Assembly (NCBI GenBank): GCA_025345505.1 | Contig: JANVCC010000021.1 | Location: forward strand, 34,035,161-34,099,160 | Direction: 5' to 3' | Length of the DNA: 64,000 nucleotides | Source: Todiramphus chloris collaris | Taxonomy: Eukaryota; Chordata; Aves; Coraciiformes; Alcedinidae | Shown: piece after piece, positions 8,846 through 22,700 of the stretch | Layout of the letters: each line of letters starts with the position of its first letter | How positions within the stretch are numbered: position 1 is the first letter of the stretch | Translations under genes and position numbers: made by a program | The notes under the pieces: model-generated | The model's database searches: none | Told to the model about the DNA's origin: nothing | The model's input: the letters and a program-made list of their open reading frames with translations, nothing else

Positions 8846-11800
8846 AGTAAATTATATCTGTGCTCTAGTGAAGAATCTCTCTCTGGTGGATTTTTACATT
8901 TCAGATTTGAGATAGTGTAAAACTGATCTATAAGTTTTAAAACATAAAATTTATAATAACAATGTGAGTAGCAACCCAGTTACTATAACTCATTACTATT
9001 ATCACACATAAGTTTAAATGCATCTGGTGTTAAGAACAGAAATATTAAAGAATACTATTATGTAGGCGCAGTAAGAGAAAGAAATAATTTATGTTCTCTT
9101 ATGTTGGGAATAATGTTTTACTTAAGTATTATCAGAAAGATGATAAATATCATGCAAATAAAATTGCTTCCTAGGAAACTGAAAGCTTATTTTACCAAAT
9201 GGAAGACATTTAATGCCAAACAGAAATCAGACTCAAAATTCTACTGATTTTCTGCACACTTTTCTTTGCTATTCTTGTTTTGGCAATTAAAAATAATGAA
9301 AGAATGATATAAAATATATGTAAAGGTAGTAAGAAAATAAGGCATTACCTTATTAGAGTAAGCTGGTAAAGTTTTATTTGCAAGTTATTAAAATTATTCA
9401 GTAATCAACAGTCTTTTACACTGTGCATTGGTTGACAGTGACTGACAATGATAAATGATACTCCTTTCTGTTATTCAGGTGATAATAATATGCTATTCAC
9501 ATAGCACATAGATTTATCTAGCCGTTATATTTTTGAAGTTCTTTGTATTGTTTAACCATTATTTAGTAATAGACATTTCATGAATTGCATGCAAGAGTCA
9601 CTGAACTTAACATTTCTTCCAAACTCAAAAGAATATGCAAGGCCCTTCACATTTTATTTGTTCAAAGAGTAAAATATAATTTTAAACTAATGATGCAGAT
9701 ATTTCAGTTCAAATTCTTCAGTGCAACTATTCCAGATGTACAGTAATGCATCCTTTTTAGGCCCTTTAAGGTATGTTTGGTTTAGCTACTGATGATAATA
9801 AAATACCTCTTGAACAAAAAAGGATGTTGTATGGTCAAAATTCCTACTGATGTGAGTCAGAGTAATCCTCTCAGTTTAAATGATTTGTGCAGAGACAAGC
9901 AACTTGAGGATATGACTTACATTTCATTTTCACAATAAAAAATAGATATAGCTACATTTTTGCTTGTTTCATTATTAGAGTCACTAAATTGTCTGCTATT
10001 TGAAATATTTAGGTTCAAATTACTTGTAACTTTGAGTAAGCTTATTACCTACCTGCCATTCCAAGTATTGTTAATTTTTTCTACATCAATTCTTCTAATC
10101 TCATGTATCTAGCTATCCTTTGACTTGAACAAAAAAAAAAAAAAAAAATCATTTCTTCCCTACAGTAATTACACTTTTTTTTCCCTATATTAATTTCAGA
10201 CCCTCATTAATAGCAGTGGTTACAAACATTTTAATACACTGGATTTATACTGTTTACAATATTTTTCTAATGATAGTTTGTCTCTCATTCACAGTCATAT
10301 TTACACTCATACGCACACACGTATATATTTTATTTTTCTTTCTAAGTCTTCCCATTTTCTTGGTATGTCTAAGAAATATCAAATTTTTTTTTTTTTTTTT
10401 TTTCCATTTCAAATATAAAATTCTTTTTTTTTTGTCTCTTAAATTTTACCTTAATGTGTATTTTCTAACATTTGCCTCCCTCCCCACCCAGACAGGTTAC
10501 CTAAACACACGCATTCAGGAATAAAAGACAGTGGTTTGTAGGGTTTTTTTTTTATTTAGAAACTTTGACAAAATAAATTTTTATGCATCAGAGAAACAGA
10601 TAAAGTCTATGAAGTTAATAGGCTTCCTATGATCTTCCAAGAGAATACCTAGCTATTATTTACTTAGAAGCTCTTATACTTCTCTTTCTTTCTTCCTAGT
10701 ACCAAAATTTAAAGCAGATCAAAGGGTCCACACAAGAGTCTTAACCTGACATAGTTTTATCCACCAGCCTGGTGGCCCACATTTCATAAAGGTTAATTAG
10801 ATGAGTATTATATAACAGCTTTATATCTCTTCTACTTTGTCCCACTTAGTTTTAGCTGGCTGAAAATTAGGCCTGTAAGGCTATGTCTGTATTACTAAAG
10901 AAAAGAGGACCAGCTAATCCCTAGACCTAAGGTCGAATGTCAAGTATTTGACATCCATGATGCTTAAAGCCAGTATACTTTGTGTCAGGTTTTCATGAAG
11001 ATAGCTAAATGGAATAATATAAAACAGTATCAGAAAATGATCTAACAATTAAATAATGTGAAGAATAAATGGTCAGTGTTGGAATGCGCTTCCTGACCTG
11101 CTTTTGTTTAGCAGTTAGGATGTACCTTAGGTTTAAATCTATTATGTAAACTCCTTCTATTATTAAGGTAGAGATAGGTATTTCCAGAGGAATACGAGTG
11201 CCATCCTAAATTAAAGAATTTAATATGCATATGCAAGTTCACCCTGTAGTAGCTCCTCTCTCTGTGGCTACAGAGGAAGCTAGGTGATTAGTTTAAATAG
11301 AAACCTAACTTTAGGTATTGCAAGTTTGTAGAAAAATAATAATAAAAATAATTAAAATTAATTAAGGACTTACTGAAAATGTCTATATTTTTTCATGTGT
11401 CTATCAGAAAAAGGCCTAACAGGAATATAGGATTTATCATATTATAAACATCTGAAATATTTCTGGATAGAGACTTATAATTCTTTTCTAATTTGATGGT
11501 AGTTATTTGTTTAAAATATTCAAAGAAAATGCGGTTTCCTACAAAGTATATTATTTATAGCTTTTGTTTATCCTGATTCTGTTGTTTTTTTTTTTTTTTA
11601 TCTCCTTAAGTCTTAGAAAGCATGTGGATAATTTTTATTTCTTTTTAAGCATAAGTGGTTTTTTGGTGAGCAGAGAATGCCTTTGACAACTGTATTTTAA
11701 AACTTTAATTATAATCTTGACCTTATATTTTCCTCTGATCTATTCATATTGAAGCCACTGATACTAAGCTTTCTTGTTCTATTAACTATACATTCAAAAG

Positions 11801-14064
11801 TGGACTCATTTTCTTGCCTTTATGTACAAAATGGTAAATTTTGCTAAGAATATTTTTATCTTTATTACATCCTTTTTTATCTGCCAATATGGATTTTTGA
11901 AGACTCTTCCTTCTTATTTGGAAATACAAAATTATGTATTACAGAACTATGTACTTATACTATGGAAAATCTTCATAAATATACTAAAATATAAAGATAA
12001 GTCATAATTATTGATGTCACTTGACACTAGACAAGTAAGATCAATGAACTGTTAAGAGAAATAAATATAAAAATACACCTTTCAACTTTGTGTTGCCCTT
12101 TTTTGTCATATAGTCATTAATTTTCATACCAAAATGTCAATATTTGGAACTTTTTTTTTGGCTTTGTCTTTATAGTGGAATTCAGACTGCAGGACAAAAA
12201 GTGTGTTCTTTAAAGCTTAGCACCCAAAGCATACACCTATATCAGAAATTCATGCTTGGAAGAGAGGCAGAGGATCACCTGAAGGACATTTCAGTACCTG
12301 GGTGGATTTGGTTACTTGATGTCTAATTCCTTTGCTTTCATTTCTGCACATAAGTCAGGTCTTACGATTTTGAATTTCAGGAGCTTGTGCCCATATTTGT
12401 GTGGATGGGTACTGCCAGCAGTGAGGTTGAGCATACACTCCCAAAAAAACCATGCCATACAGACAGAGGGACACAAACATCTGAACACAAGTAAATACAC
12501 TTATACAGACATCCAAATAAACACAAGCAGCACTCAGATAAACAAGGCCAGTGACTACTAAAGCTTTCTTATAGGAACATACACATACCACCACTTAGTA
12601 AGTCACGTGTTCACTCACTAGTCCTTCAGTCACTGGCTTTAAGATCATTCAGAATCCATGCCCAGAGCCTAGGAATTTCATCTGGTCTCCAGCTTAGAGG
12701 CTATGTCTTTCCATCTTTCCAGAGGCTGTGTCATCTCCATCTCCTCATCTGTTAGTCTTGCTTGAAGCTTAATAGTGCATGACTTACTCCCCCCCTACAC
12801 TAACGGAATAGAAAGTAAGGTCACACAGAAATTAGTTCAGAAGAGAGTTTAATAAGAAAATAGGATGGACTATCGCATCAGGTACGTTAAAATCTTTATT
12901 TAAATAATGAAATCCTTTTTAAATGTAAGTTAAATGTGAGTAGTATGTTAAATGTAATTAGCTGACAAGTTACTGCATGTCTATGCTATGGTGACCAGTG
13001 TCCATCTGCAGTCTCTTGTTTTACACAGTGATTATACTCTCATTAAGGTAACCGATGGCTTAATGTCTGGTATGGGAATAGCAATGAAGTCCTGGACTCT
13101 CTTTAATTAAGATTTATTTCTATGTCGAAAAAAAAAACCAACCCAAAACCAAACACACCCTCATCCTAAGAATAACCTTTGATTTCCTACCTGTGACTGC
13201 ACTGAAAATTCTCTTACGTAGCTGACATTTTCTTTCTCATTAAATGAAGTTGACTACTTTATTAATAAGGTGCAATGCTCACCCGAATCTCAGGGACTTC
13301 TAAACATTATTTCTATTATGGATGAACTTTGTTATTCTTGCAGCACTGAATGATGTCATATACAGTTTTGCCACATACATACTCAAAGCCTGTTACTTCT
13401 TAACATATATTAACAAATAAAACAGCATGACAGACAGATGGTCGTAGCTGTCAGTTCTGTCATTTAATTGTAAATAATGTTAACAAAGTGGCTTTCAGGA
13501 CCATGTGCTAAATTTCACTAAATGCCTGCTTCAAGGGGTAAGTCATGTCCTTTAATAACCAGGAAGTGGAAAGCATATATCATAATTTATAGCTTCGACA
13601 TAAGCCATACAATACAGAAGATAATACCTGGTTTAAATGACAACATAACAGTCTTCTTATATATTGCATAGAAACAGAATGAATCACAGTACAGTTAGGC
13701 TGGAAGTGACATCAGGAAATATTCTTGTCCACTTCTGTGCTCTGAATTGGTTTAACGTTTAGATTATAATAGGTTTTCAGTATTGAAATGCAGAGAACTT
13801 TCTCCCAAACAACCCCCCCTGAACAGAGTGAGCAAGAGCAGCTTACTATATCAGACACATAATCAAAATAAAGTCTTTTTGATACATTTTATACTTATCT
13901 TGTCATATCAGACATTATTTCAATGCATTGGAAAACTGAGAAACCTAAAATGGAAGAAGGCCAAATATATCAATGATCCATATCTTCTGACCTTAAAAAG
14001 AAACCTGAAGTATACATAGAAATCATTTAAGTTTCACAGATACAGAATGGTGCCTGGCAGACTC
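8846..14064. other. Long AT-rich noncoding stretch
   Basis: No coding exon was recognised. A T20 run lies at 10384-10403 and an A-run around 10131-10148. Between about 12150 and 12860 the sequence is somewhat GC-richer. On the minus strand it contains TTATTAAACT (around 12845-12855), an arrangement seen near polyadenylation signals of avian LTRs, so a decayed minus-strand LTR is possible there but not established. Open frames at 12312-12594 overlap on both strands and show no family motif. Confidence 0.45.
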
Positions 14065-14528
14065 TTGAAAAGTTTGCTGATGATACAAAACTGGGAGGAG
14101 TGGCTGACACACCAGCAGGCTGTGCTGCCATCCAGCGTGACCTGAACAGGCTGGAGAGTTGGGCAGGGAGAAATCAACCAAAATACAAGGGCAAGTGTAG
14201 AGTCTTGCATCTGGGAAATAACCCCATGTAGCAGTATAGGTTGGGGATTTACTTGTTAGAGAGTAGCATGGTGGAAAAGGACCTGGGGTCCTGGTGGACA
14301 GCAGGATGACCATGAGCCAGCAATGTGCCCTTGTGGCCATGAAGGCCAATGGCATCCTGGGGTGTATTAGGAGGAGTGTGGTTACTACGTTGAGAGAGGT
14401 CCTCTTCCCCCTCTACTCTTCCTTGGTGAGACCTCATCTGGAATATTGTGTTCAGTTCTGGACCCATCAGTTCAAGAAGGACAGAGAAAAGCCACGAAGA
14501 TGATTAAGGGAGTGGAGCATCTCACTTG
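14065..14528 (+). mobile_element. CR1 LINE fragment, RT core to late ORF2, 3' truncated
   Basis: The fragment starts abruptly at the RT active site, which here reads intact FADD (14073-14084) followed by TKLGG. It continues colinear with 7546-8030: the GGCTGTGCTGCCATCCAGCG block, the CATCTGGG block and the CTCTACTCTTCC block. It ends in the middle of ORF2 at GGAGTGGAGCATCTCACTT (about 14528). A stop follows the CCCCATG block (14223-14227) and frameshifts occur, so it encodes nothing functional. Both ends are truncated and no CR1 tail is present. Confidence 0.92.
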
Positions 14529-16254
14529 GGCAATCGATACTTCTATTTTGTACAAAGTACTTTACAAGATCTTCTTTCCTCTGATGATCTTTCATGCATA
14601 TAATTCTTTCTTCTAATATGCTTTTTTTTTTTTTTTTCTGTCTGATGCATTGAAATACTATAATGATACTGGATTAGAGTAAAAGTATTATAAATATGTC
14701 CACTATCAATTCATAAACTATTAAGAGCTCTGATCACTGATGTCCTAGTAAGGTATCAGTACAATACATCATCAGGATTAAATCCAGAGGGAAAAGAAGG
14801 CCAAAAAGATCTTTTCCAACATTGTTTTAAAATATAATTCTTTGTTATTAGTTGAAGATAAGCCTTATGTTTTCATGTTTAAAAAAAAAAAAAAAAAAAA
14901 AAAGTTTATTTTCCAGAAAAGATTATGAGCGTGGTCTGTTAACAGTAACAGACATCTTATTATGCAGAAGAAACTCACATCTTTGATAAGAAGTCACTTT
15001 TATTGCATTTCTGCATTTTAGATATAGCTCACTCTGAATCTCTTTTGTCATTGGTGGTTGTCATGTTTTCAAAATGACTTTAAGTCCACTATAATTTAAT
15101 CTCAAATATTCTTCCTTCATCAGACAATACTTAACCTCTCTCAGTATGATATCATATGATTCAGTGATCCTGAAATAGAATCAAATCATTCTATATTCCC
15201 TTCTTATTCTCTATTCATCCATGTTACCATAACAAGTCGAACTGGCTTCAATGTATGTAAGCCTTCTCACGCAAGGATATGGTGCCAGTGACAGACAAAA
15301 AGGCTCCATAGTTAAAAACCAGTTTCTTCACTTCAACATCAACAGCAACAACTAAAGTGAAAAAAATACTGATTGAAATGAATAAAGAAAAAAAAAAAAA
15401 AATCCACTCATGGACTTAGCCTCTGGATACTTGCCTTTTACAATTTTTCCTCATCTGAGTTAATCATATTTCTGTCTGGAAAAAAAACAAGCCCACACTG
15501 TTTTGCTGTAACAGAATCTCATTGACTCTCCCTTTTTCTCTGTCACACACAGACACTTTAATGAATTCACATAAATATACATATGCTACTCTGACAAGTT
15601 TCTGTACTTCATCTTCCCTAATTCAGAAATTTAAATGTTTTGCATTTCCTTTGATACTAGATTTAGTCCTGAGAAAAATAAATCCTGTTTCCCATATGAA
15701 ACCAGACGGGGCATATGCGAATTAACATCTTTTCCATGCTTTTATCAAAGACTTTTAATAAGATGCCTCTTCTTAACTTTGTTATTGTTTCATTTCTTGT
15801 TAATTTCAACCTAACAGGTTCTGTTTAGCTTAGTTCTATGCACTCAGCATAATGTAATTCTTTTAAATAAAGGCATATAAGATATATTTTCAGATATCTT
15901 TTATGCAGAAAAACACAACGTATTTTTTTTTCTCCCAGTTACTAGCTTCAAAGCACTGAGAGATGATGTAAAACATAAAAGTCATAGATTTTGACATACT
16001 GCTTTATTTATTTTTTTTTTCTTAATTTTAGAAGTATACTTCCCAACAGAAGAGGTATTTCCCTAGCATTTTTACCTTAGCCCTCATTTAATTCACTTGC
16101 AGCTGCAAGCCAGCTTGGCCTAGTCTGTATTAAAAGATAAAAGATACAGCAAGGTTTTCTCTCTCCACATTCACTGAATTTATCATCCAGATTTGGCAAA
16201 TATTTGTGACAATGTAATATTTTTTTATGTTCCACAGCTCCAGAACTAGTAAGT
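14529..16254. other. AT-rich noncoding stretch
   Basis: Holds an A23 homopolymer at 14881-14903 and shorter A or T runs (14622-14637, 15389-15402). No gene or transposon was recognised. Confidence 0.45.
14881..14903 (+). repeat. A23 homopolymer
   Basis: Twenty-three consecutive A residues. Nothing upstream looks like a retroposed transcript, so I treat it as a mononucleotide repeat, not as the tail of a processed pseudogene. Confidence 0.9.
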
Positions 16255-16695
16255 TAATATTACTGTACTGTAGTCTCTGGGTTTCTTTGGAATAGGATTA
16301 TAGGCCATGGTCTACAGGCCATTAACAGTTTGGAGTCAGCTAGATCAGCTGACCAGAGTTGGCACACAGGTTTATCCCATACCATAAAAATAATGCTTGG
16401 TATGAAGCAGGACATTTACTGGGGATGGAGGTCTTCTGCTTGGGCTTCTCTTGATCTTATTTCTGCTCTTGAGTATTGTCTTCCTGTTTACTGTGACCAC
16501 CATGTGTTTGCTGGGCTGCGTATAACTTTGTTTCTTTCATACAGTCATTTGTATTAGATTTGTTGTTTCATTAAATCTGTTTTCATTTCAACCTGTTGAG
16601 TCTCCTCTCCTTTTCCTAGTCTCCCTTCTTGGCTCGGGAGGGGTCATCAGGTGATAAGATGCTATAGTTTAGCCCTGGATAGGGGCTATATGTAG
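16255..16695 (+). mobile_element. Probable solo LTR of an avian endogenous retrovirus
   Basis: The segment has the layout of the avian LTRs at 46274 and 62636. A block ATCCCATACCAT is followed by ATGCTTGGTATGAAGC at the TATA position. Then come a polyadenylation signal ATTAAA at 16570-16575, a block TTTCATTTCAACC, and a GC-richer U5-like end with CTTGGCTCGGGAGGGGTC and TAGTTTAGCCCTGGATAGGG. Termini and a target duplication could not be fixed, so both ends are approximate. The open frame at 16330-16557 lies within U3-like sequence and is not a gene. Confidence 0.6.
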
Positions 16696-18195
16696 ACAAG
16701 TAGTTTCATAATTGCACTTGACAAATGTGTAAGTGAGACTTGCAATGGTACCAGAAATGCAATTTTGTCAGGAAAACCTGTAAGTTTGTTTAGTGTTTTG
16801 TTGTTTGTTTTTGTTGGTTTTTTTTTTTAAGAAACATTTCAACTAAGCTTATAATTTATGTGTTTCATTTGATATTTTTATTTAAAAGATTTTTTTTTTT
16901 CTGATGTGCTCTGTAAGACGAGTCATTCTGTTAGATGAAAGTGTAAGGAATATTAACTTTTATTGCCAAGGTCAAACTATAATAAACTGAGAATACATTA
17001 TGAACCTTGAAAAATAGAATATTATTAAAATTCAAGTAACCTTACAAAACAGAGGGGTATTATCACTAATCTCTATTATAAAATATTTTTTTATTAACAG
17101 GTTAAAGTAAGATGAAACAAGAAGTTCAGAGGTGTAATCATGTAATTATGCTACTGCAGATAATGTTATGAAAGATTGTGACTTTGCTTTAGGCATTTAG
17201 GTAGCTTATGTGTTTTCAGAATGCTTTAAAATGCTGCAGTTTGTGCTCCATAATAAACAGCTTTGTGGGCTGTTTCAGAGATAAAGAGAGTAAAGCATAA
17301 TTTATTAAAACTAAAAATTTTTGAATACTTAAACAATTGAAGACCTAAGTGCAGAGCAGATTTTATCCCTTGATCATTCCTTTTTATGAGCTCCACATTC
17401 AGACATACAATTAGATACGTCCCAGATTGGTTCTTTGGACATTTATGAAAGTTTTGGAGTATCACATATAATATCTTAACCACTTTCCTTTCTCTTTTAG
17501 ATTTTATTTAGCATAATATATATAGCTGATAGTGATTGGACACTTCCTTAAATCACTTTCTTCCCTTCACCCCCATCCAGACTGTCCATCATATGGGTAC
17601 CTAATCAAAGAAATAAAATCACTCATCCAGAAGTGTTGGTAAGTGTAACAAAACAAAGAAAATTCAAAGCCCTGTCTTAGTTTCCATATCTATTCACACT
17701 TGATAATGTATTGTATAAATACAGATATAAATTTTTTGTTAACAGAATGAGGAGGATGTAGTAATGTAACAATGTACCTTTTCATATAGTTCTACTTCTG
17801 AATTTATTTCTCATGAAAGGATGTATACATACACTATGAATTACTAATTGCATTGGCTCAATGTCATATAAAATGTCACTGCAAATCAAACCTTGAAAAT
17901 ACTTCAGTGGTAGAAAGAAGAGAGTTCAACTCTTTTTAACATGTGTGCAACATTATGAGCAGTAATTGTAAATTACCATGGCAAGTTTCAAAGACTGCTG
18001 GCTTAGAATGTCAAACAACAAAATGCATGTGACATATCAACTGGTATGTCAGTGTGCCACTCATGCTTATTATAAGTTATTGGTTGTAAACTCATAACTT
18101 TAGATGTCAGCTCCGTGGTTGACTGTGTCAGAACAAATTATCTAGGTACTGTTCACATTGAAATATTTGTTCGACAGATCAAGTAGGTATGACAA
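16696..18195. other. AT-rich noncoding stretch
   Basis: No coding or transposon sequence recognised. T-runs and a TTTG-rich patch occur around 16790-16830. Confidence 0.45.
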
Positions 18196-18949
18196 GGTAT
18201 GTGTTGACCCACCAGTAGTGGAGGAAGGGCTAGTCTGTGGCCCCTTGCAAAGTGCTGACACATACAAATCTATGAGTCTGGACAGAATCCATGCCAGAGT
18301 TTAAGAGAAGTGACTAATGTTGCTACAAGGCCACTCACAGTAGATGCAGTCCTGGAGGTGATGAGCCATCCTTGATGACTGAGAGAGGGCTGCTGTCATT
18401 TACAAGAAGGGCCCAAACAAAGAATCAGAAAACTACAGACTCACTAGTTTTACTACATTCCCTGATAAAGCAATGGAATGAGTATTCTTAGGCACTATTA
18501 CAAATGAAATGGGGTAGATGAGTAGGAAAAGCCAGCAGAGATTTAACTAAAGCAAGTCGTAGCTCACTAACATTAACACTTTGAACAACAAAGTAGCACT
18601 TCCTGTCTATCTGGGGAGAGCAGTGGATGTCATTTACCTGAACTTCAGCAAAGCTTTCAACCCTGTTTTGCACAGCCTTCTCCTAGGCAAACTGGCAAGA
18701 TACAGATTGAATGTGTGGTTTGCAATCGGTGTGGGAATTGACTACGTGTGAGGTTATACATCTGGGATCATGTAATTGAAGAGCCTGATACAGGCTAAGG
18801 TCTGTGTGTTTGGGTAGCAGCCTTGCTGAGAGGGACCTGGGGATCCAGGTGGACAAAATGAATGTGAATTAGTAGCATGCTGCTGTAGTAGAAAGGCAAA
18901 CTGGATCCTGGGCTGCATCCAGAGGGACATTCCAAACAAAGATAGAGAC

Positions 18950-19281
18950 ATGATCATAGAATCATTATGGTTGGAAAGGGCCTCCAAGGTCATCAAGTCT
19001 AACCTTTGTCCTAGCATTTCTCTAACCACTACACCATATCCTCAAGTGCCACATCTGTTCGGTCTTTAAACATCTCCAGGGATGGTGGCTCCACCACCTC
19101 CCTGGGCAGCCTGTTCCAGTGCCTAACCACCCTCTCAGTGAAGAATTTCCTCCTAATATCTAATCTAAACCTCCCTTGATGCAACTTGAGTCCATTTCCC
19201 CTTGTCCTATCATTACTAATTTGAGAGAAGAGACCAACACCAGCCTTGCTACAACCTCCTTTTAGGTAGTTGTATGATCAT
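18950..19281. repeat. 8-bp flanking duplication ATGATCAT
   Basis: Exact direct repeats at 18950-18957 and 19274-19281 border the nested CR1. ATGATCAT is itself palindromic, and TGATCATAGAATC resembles the reversed CR1 tail. The duplication may thus be a true target-site duplication or partly shared tail sequence. Confidence 0.75.
18958..19273 (-). mobile_element. CR1 LINE 3' fragment nested in another CR1
   Basis: A minus-strand 5'-truncated CR1. Its 3' end lies at the left (AGAATCATTATGGTTGGAAA), followed by the 3' UTR and end of ORF2 in reverse (TCCACCACCTCCCTGGGCAG, then CCCCTTGTCCTATCATTA). It ends near GTTGT at 19273. ATGATCAT flanks it on both sides (18950-18957 and 19274-19281) and occurs once in the rejoined host CR1. 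CR1 usually makes short or no duplications, and part of this octamer overlaps the CR1 tail motif, so microhomology may contribute. Confidence 0.93.
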
Positions 19282-19785
19282 CCCACTCCACTTGGTGCTT
19301 GTCAGGGCACACCTGGACTGCTATTTCCAGTTCTTGTCCTTATAATTAAAGAGAGATGTGGACAGACCAGAGAGGGTCCAAAGGAAGGAGTGCTATGAAA
19401 AATTGTCAAAGGTCTTGAGAACCTGTCCTGTGAGGAAAGGCTGAAGGAGATACAACTTTTTTCCTATGGAAGAGAAAGCTCAGGTGGGACTAGTACTTAA
19501 AAGATGGCTATAAAGAGGAAGGAGACTCTCTTCTTCACAAGAAGCCACACAGAAATGACAAGGGACTATGGGCTTAAACTACACTGGAAATACAGTAAGA
19601 GCAATCATTCACTTGAATAACCTCCCCAGGGATGTGGTAGAGTCCCCATCACTGGAGGTTTTCAAGATGCAGCTGGAGAAGGTTCTAGGGAATTTCATGT
19701 AACCTCCTTTTCCTATGAAAGTTTGGACCAGACGATCTTTCAAGATCTCTTCCAACCTGGGCAGTTCTGTGAAATCAAAGAAAAA

Positions 19786-22700
19786 AAAGACATTTCTAGA
19801 AGTTTAATTTCATTCAAAGGAAGACCTATGATAAAATTATTACATGTAAGTGCTTATTTCTTACAACTAATGACACTGAAAAGTCCTACAGCCATTAGTC
19901 AAATCTGATATAGTTTTATTATTCCAAAAGTTGTCCATTCTTGTGGTATTAAACTCCTTTACACATTTTATTTCCTGACTAAATGGGAGAATCCTAAAGG
20001 ATCTTGTTAAGTTGATCAGATGTGTATTTTTGAAAATCCTGACTGGCTTTCCAGATCACGTTAACAAGTTATCTAAAAACTCACACCATGTCATCTGATC
20101 TCTTTGAAGAGCATGAGGCCCTCCTGGCTGCTACTCCAAGGACTATAACCCTACTGCTGTCCAACATCTCTGCACCAGTCCTGTTCATGTGCCCGATGCC
20201 CTTACAGTTCCCCAGGTAGACCTACTTTTGTATGGGCAGATGGAGTCAGGCTTTGCTTTCCTGAAGGTAGTTACCATAGGCATCCGCATTTGCTCAACTC
20301 TCAGGCTGATTATCACCCCATATGAATCAATACTTCATTTGTAAAACTTTAAAGAAAATGTCAGTGAAGATTCCTGATATATAACCAACTTTTGACTTAT
20401 GTATTCATGTAATTTTATTAATTTATTTTTCCTTCTTCTAGTACTTTGCCCCATAAAATTTCCAGTCTTATTTGAATTGTACATTAATAAATATAAGCAA
20501 AACCATGCACAGTGAGTATCCAGTACATAAGAGTAGTAACCTGAAGACCATACTTACTAAGGAATATTCATATCTTTAGGCTTAAAAAGCAATCAATTTG
20601 TTATGGTGATAGTAATGGCTGATATAGCCTCTTCAACAAGGTCAGAAATTCTCAAACAGTATAAATCTGAGTAGAATTAGAAAGATAATACATTTTCTTT
20701 AAAAATGAGATTTCAGAGATATGTTTTTCTGTGTTGTTTTTTTTTTTCTTTCTGATATTCTTGATGAAGCAAGGGAAAATTCAAGATAGAATATTGAGCA
20801 GATGCTGTGAAAAATGAAATCAGAGGATATAATGTTATTTAATAAATATGAAATGGTTTTAATTTGTGACTTGCCAGATGGTCCTGCTATATTTTGTTTA
20901 ACAAATTCTGTTATGCTGATTGCCTGCAATATTAAGTTTTGGGGAACCACAGTATTTTCCATAGTCCACTTCCTTAGGGAAATGTTTAAAGGAGAAACAA
21001 AGGGGAAAAGAAAATACTAGATCCAATGTGACATACAGAAGCAACAATAAAAAAACTAAACAGTAGTAAGATATTAAGAAAATGAAGAAATGAAGCAGAC
21101 AAAACATGGTAATGAGTGAACAGAAGTTTCAAGAATTTCTTTGGTGACAGCATTAAAGATACATTGCTTAAAAAGCAGCTCACAGGAGCTGTACATACGT
21201 TCATCTGTGCATATGCACATGCTTGCTGGGGCAGGAATAATATCGTATGGATCTGATTTACGTCTTGTTTATCACTTTGCATGCTATTTAAACATTACTG
21301 AAATTACACATATTTTATATCATCCTTTGTTTTCATGCAGTATTGCTTGTCTGAATGATTATGTCTGAAAAGACAATACACATTTTTATTGAATACATCT
21401 TGTAGCAATACTGTTATTTACTGTTAATTTGCAATATATACATAAAACACTGTATCAATGTAATAATACCTCCCCCCCGCCAAAGTACTTATTTAATGAG
21501 TTGCAGGCATATAGGGAACTATCATAATTTAGATGATAGATGGAGATAATAAGGGCTTTCACAACAGAACTAAACCAAATCAATTTCTAAATGTTTTATT
21601 AAGTCAATAGCTAACCAGTAACCAGAAACACAAAGATATCTAGAGATTCCTTCCAACTCCAAAAATTCTGTGGTTCTGTGATCAAGATATATTGCAATGT
21701 TTGTTACACCAGTGCTAATAACTTTTGTTCTCTATATATAATGATGTGTTTAGTAGCCATACTAGGCATCTCCTTTTTGTAACAGTAGGAACATATAGGG
21801 ACTATGGAAAACTTCTTAATAAATATATTGGTGGCTTGCCTCTGGCTTACACTGAACTATTCCTCTGTTATCTGAATATTAGCCCTAGCTATGCATTTTA
21901 AAACATCTATTATTCCTCGGTTTAATACTAATTTAAACAAGACTTTGTGAAGTTTGGTGACATGTATATTATGGGCTTTTGTGTCTCCAGAGAGAAAGTT
22001 AGCTTTCCATATGATTCATAGAAAAATGATCCAGAATCAAATATTCATGTTCAAGTTTGAAGGAGTTATGAGGAAATTATATGCTCTTTTTATTTTCATT
22101 TATTTTTTTAAAGAAAGGAAAATCTTCAGTTGGTCAGAAATAACATAAAATGCAACTTGCAAATAAGATATTTAGCTTATATATTCAATATGATATAAAG
22201 AAATGTAGCAAAGAAGACTTTAAAACATATATATAGGTACATACCAAAAACTGAACTCTATATTTTTCTTGCTTTTAAGCTTTTAAAGTATTCATTTACT
22301 TATTAAACCCATTTTTTGTTATATAAATAATTTTTATAAATGTTATTAGGTTCTTGGCATCAACTTACATCTCAGTGAAATCACGTTACTAAACATATCA
22401 CTAGGTAAAGGCTTTTTGTACATATTACCATTGTAATATAGGATAAGCTTAAATTCATCCTCCAAGAATAAGGTGACCAATCAGTGTAAATGTGTTTAGT
22501 GAAGGGTCAACAAGTGCTGAGTCATTTGCTTTAAAATGTGACTTATATATTTATTTTTATATCTTATTCTATAATTATTTTTTTCTAAATAGCTCGAACT
22601 TCAAGTCAGAAATAACACTGAAAACAAGTTCCCGGTGTTAGGGAAAAAGAACTCAGATCTGAAATCGATTACTAATTCAATTGCATGCATTGGATTGACT

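Larger units (their letters stand above)
18196..19785 (+). mobile_element. Old CR1 LINE copy interrupted by a nested CR1
   Basis: A plus-strand CR1 copy starts in ORF2 upstream of the RT core and continues through the GTGGATGTCATTTACCTGAA and CTTCAGCAAAGCTTTCAA blocks (about 18623-18660). Past the nested insertion it goes on to the C-terminal coding blocks and 3' UTR (GGAGGTTTTCAAGATGCAGC, then TGGACCAGACGATCTTTCAA). It ends near 19785 at TTCTGTGAAATC, a decayed CR1 tail. Deletions remove most of the RT palm region between about 18700 and 18760. It is heavily diverged with many stops. A minus-strand CR1 at 18958-19273 splits it, so this copy is the older of the two. Confidence 0.88.

Noticed and set aside
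12312-12594. Overlapping frames on both strands and a possible LTR polyadenylation region nearby
   Set aside because: Frames on opposite strands shadow each other; the LTR idea rests on a single TTATTAAACT-like match, too little for a feature.
14881-14903. Poly(A) run as the tail of a processed pseudogene
   Set aside because: No open frame, transcript-like sequence or target duplication upstream.
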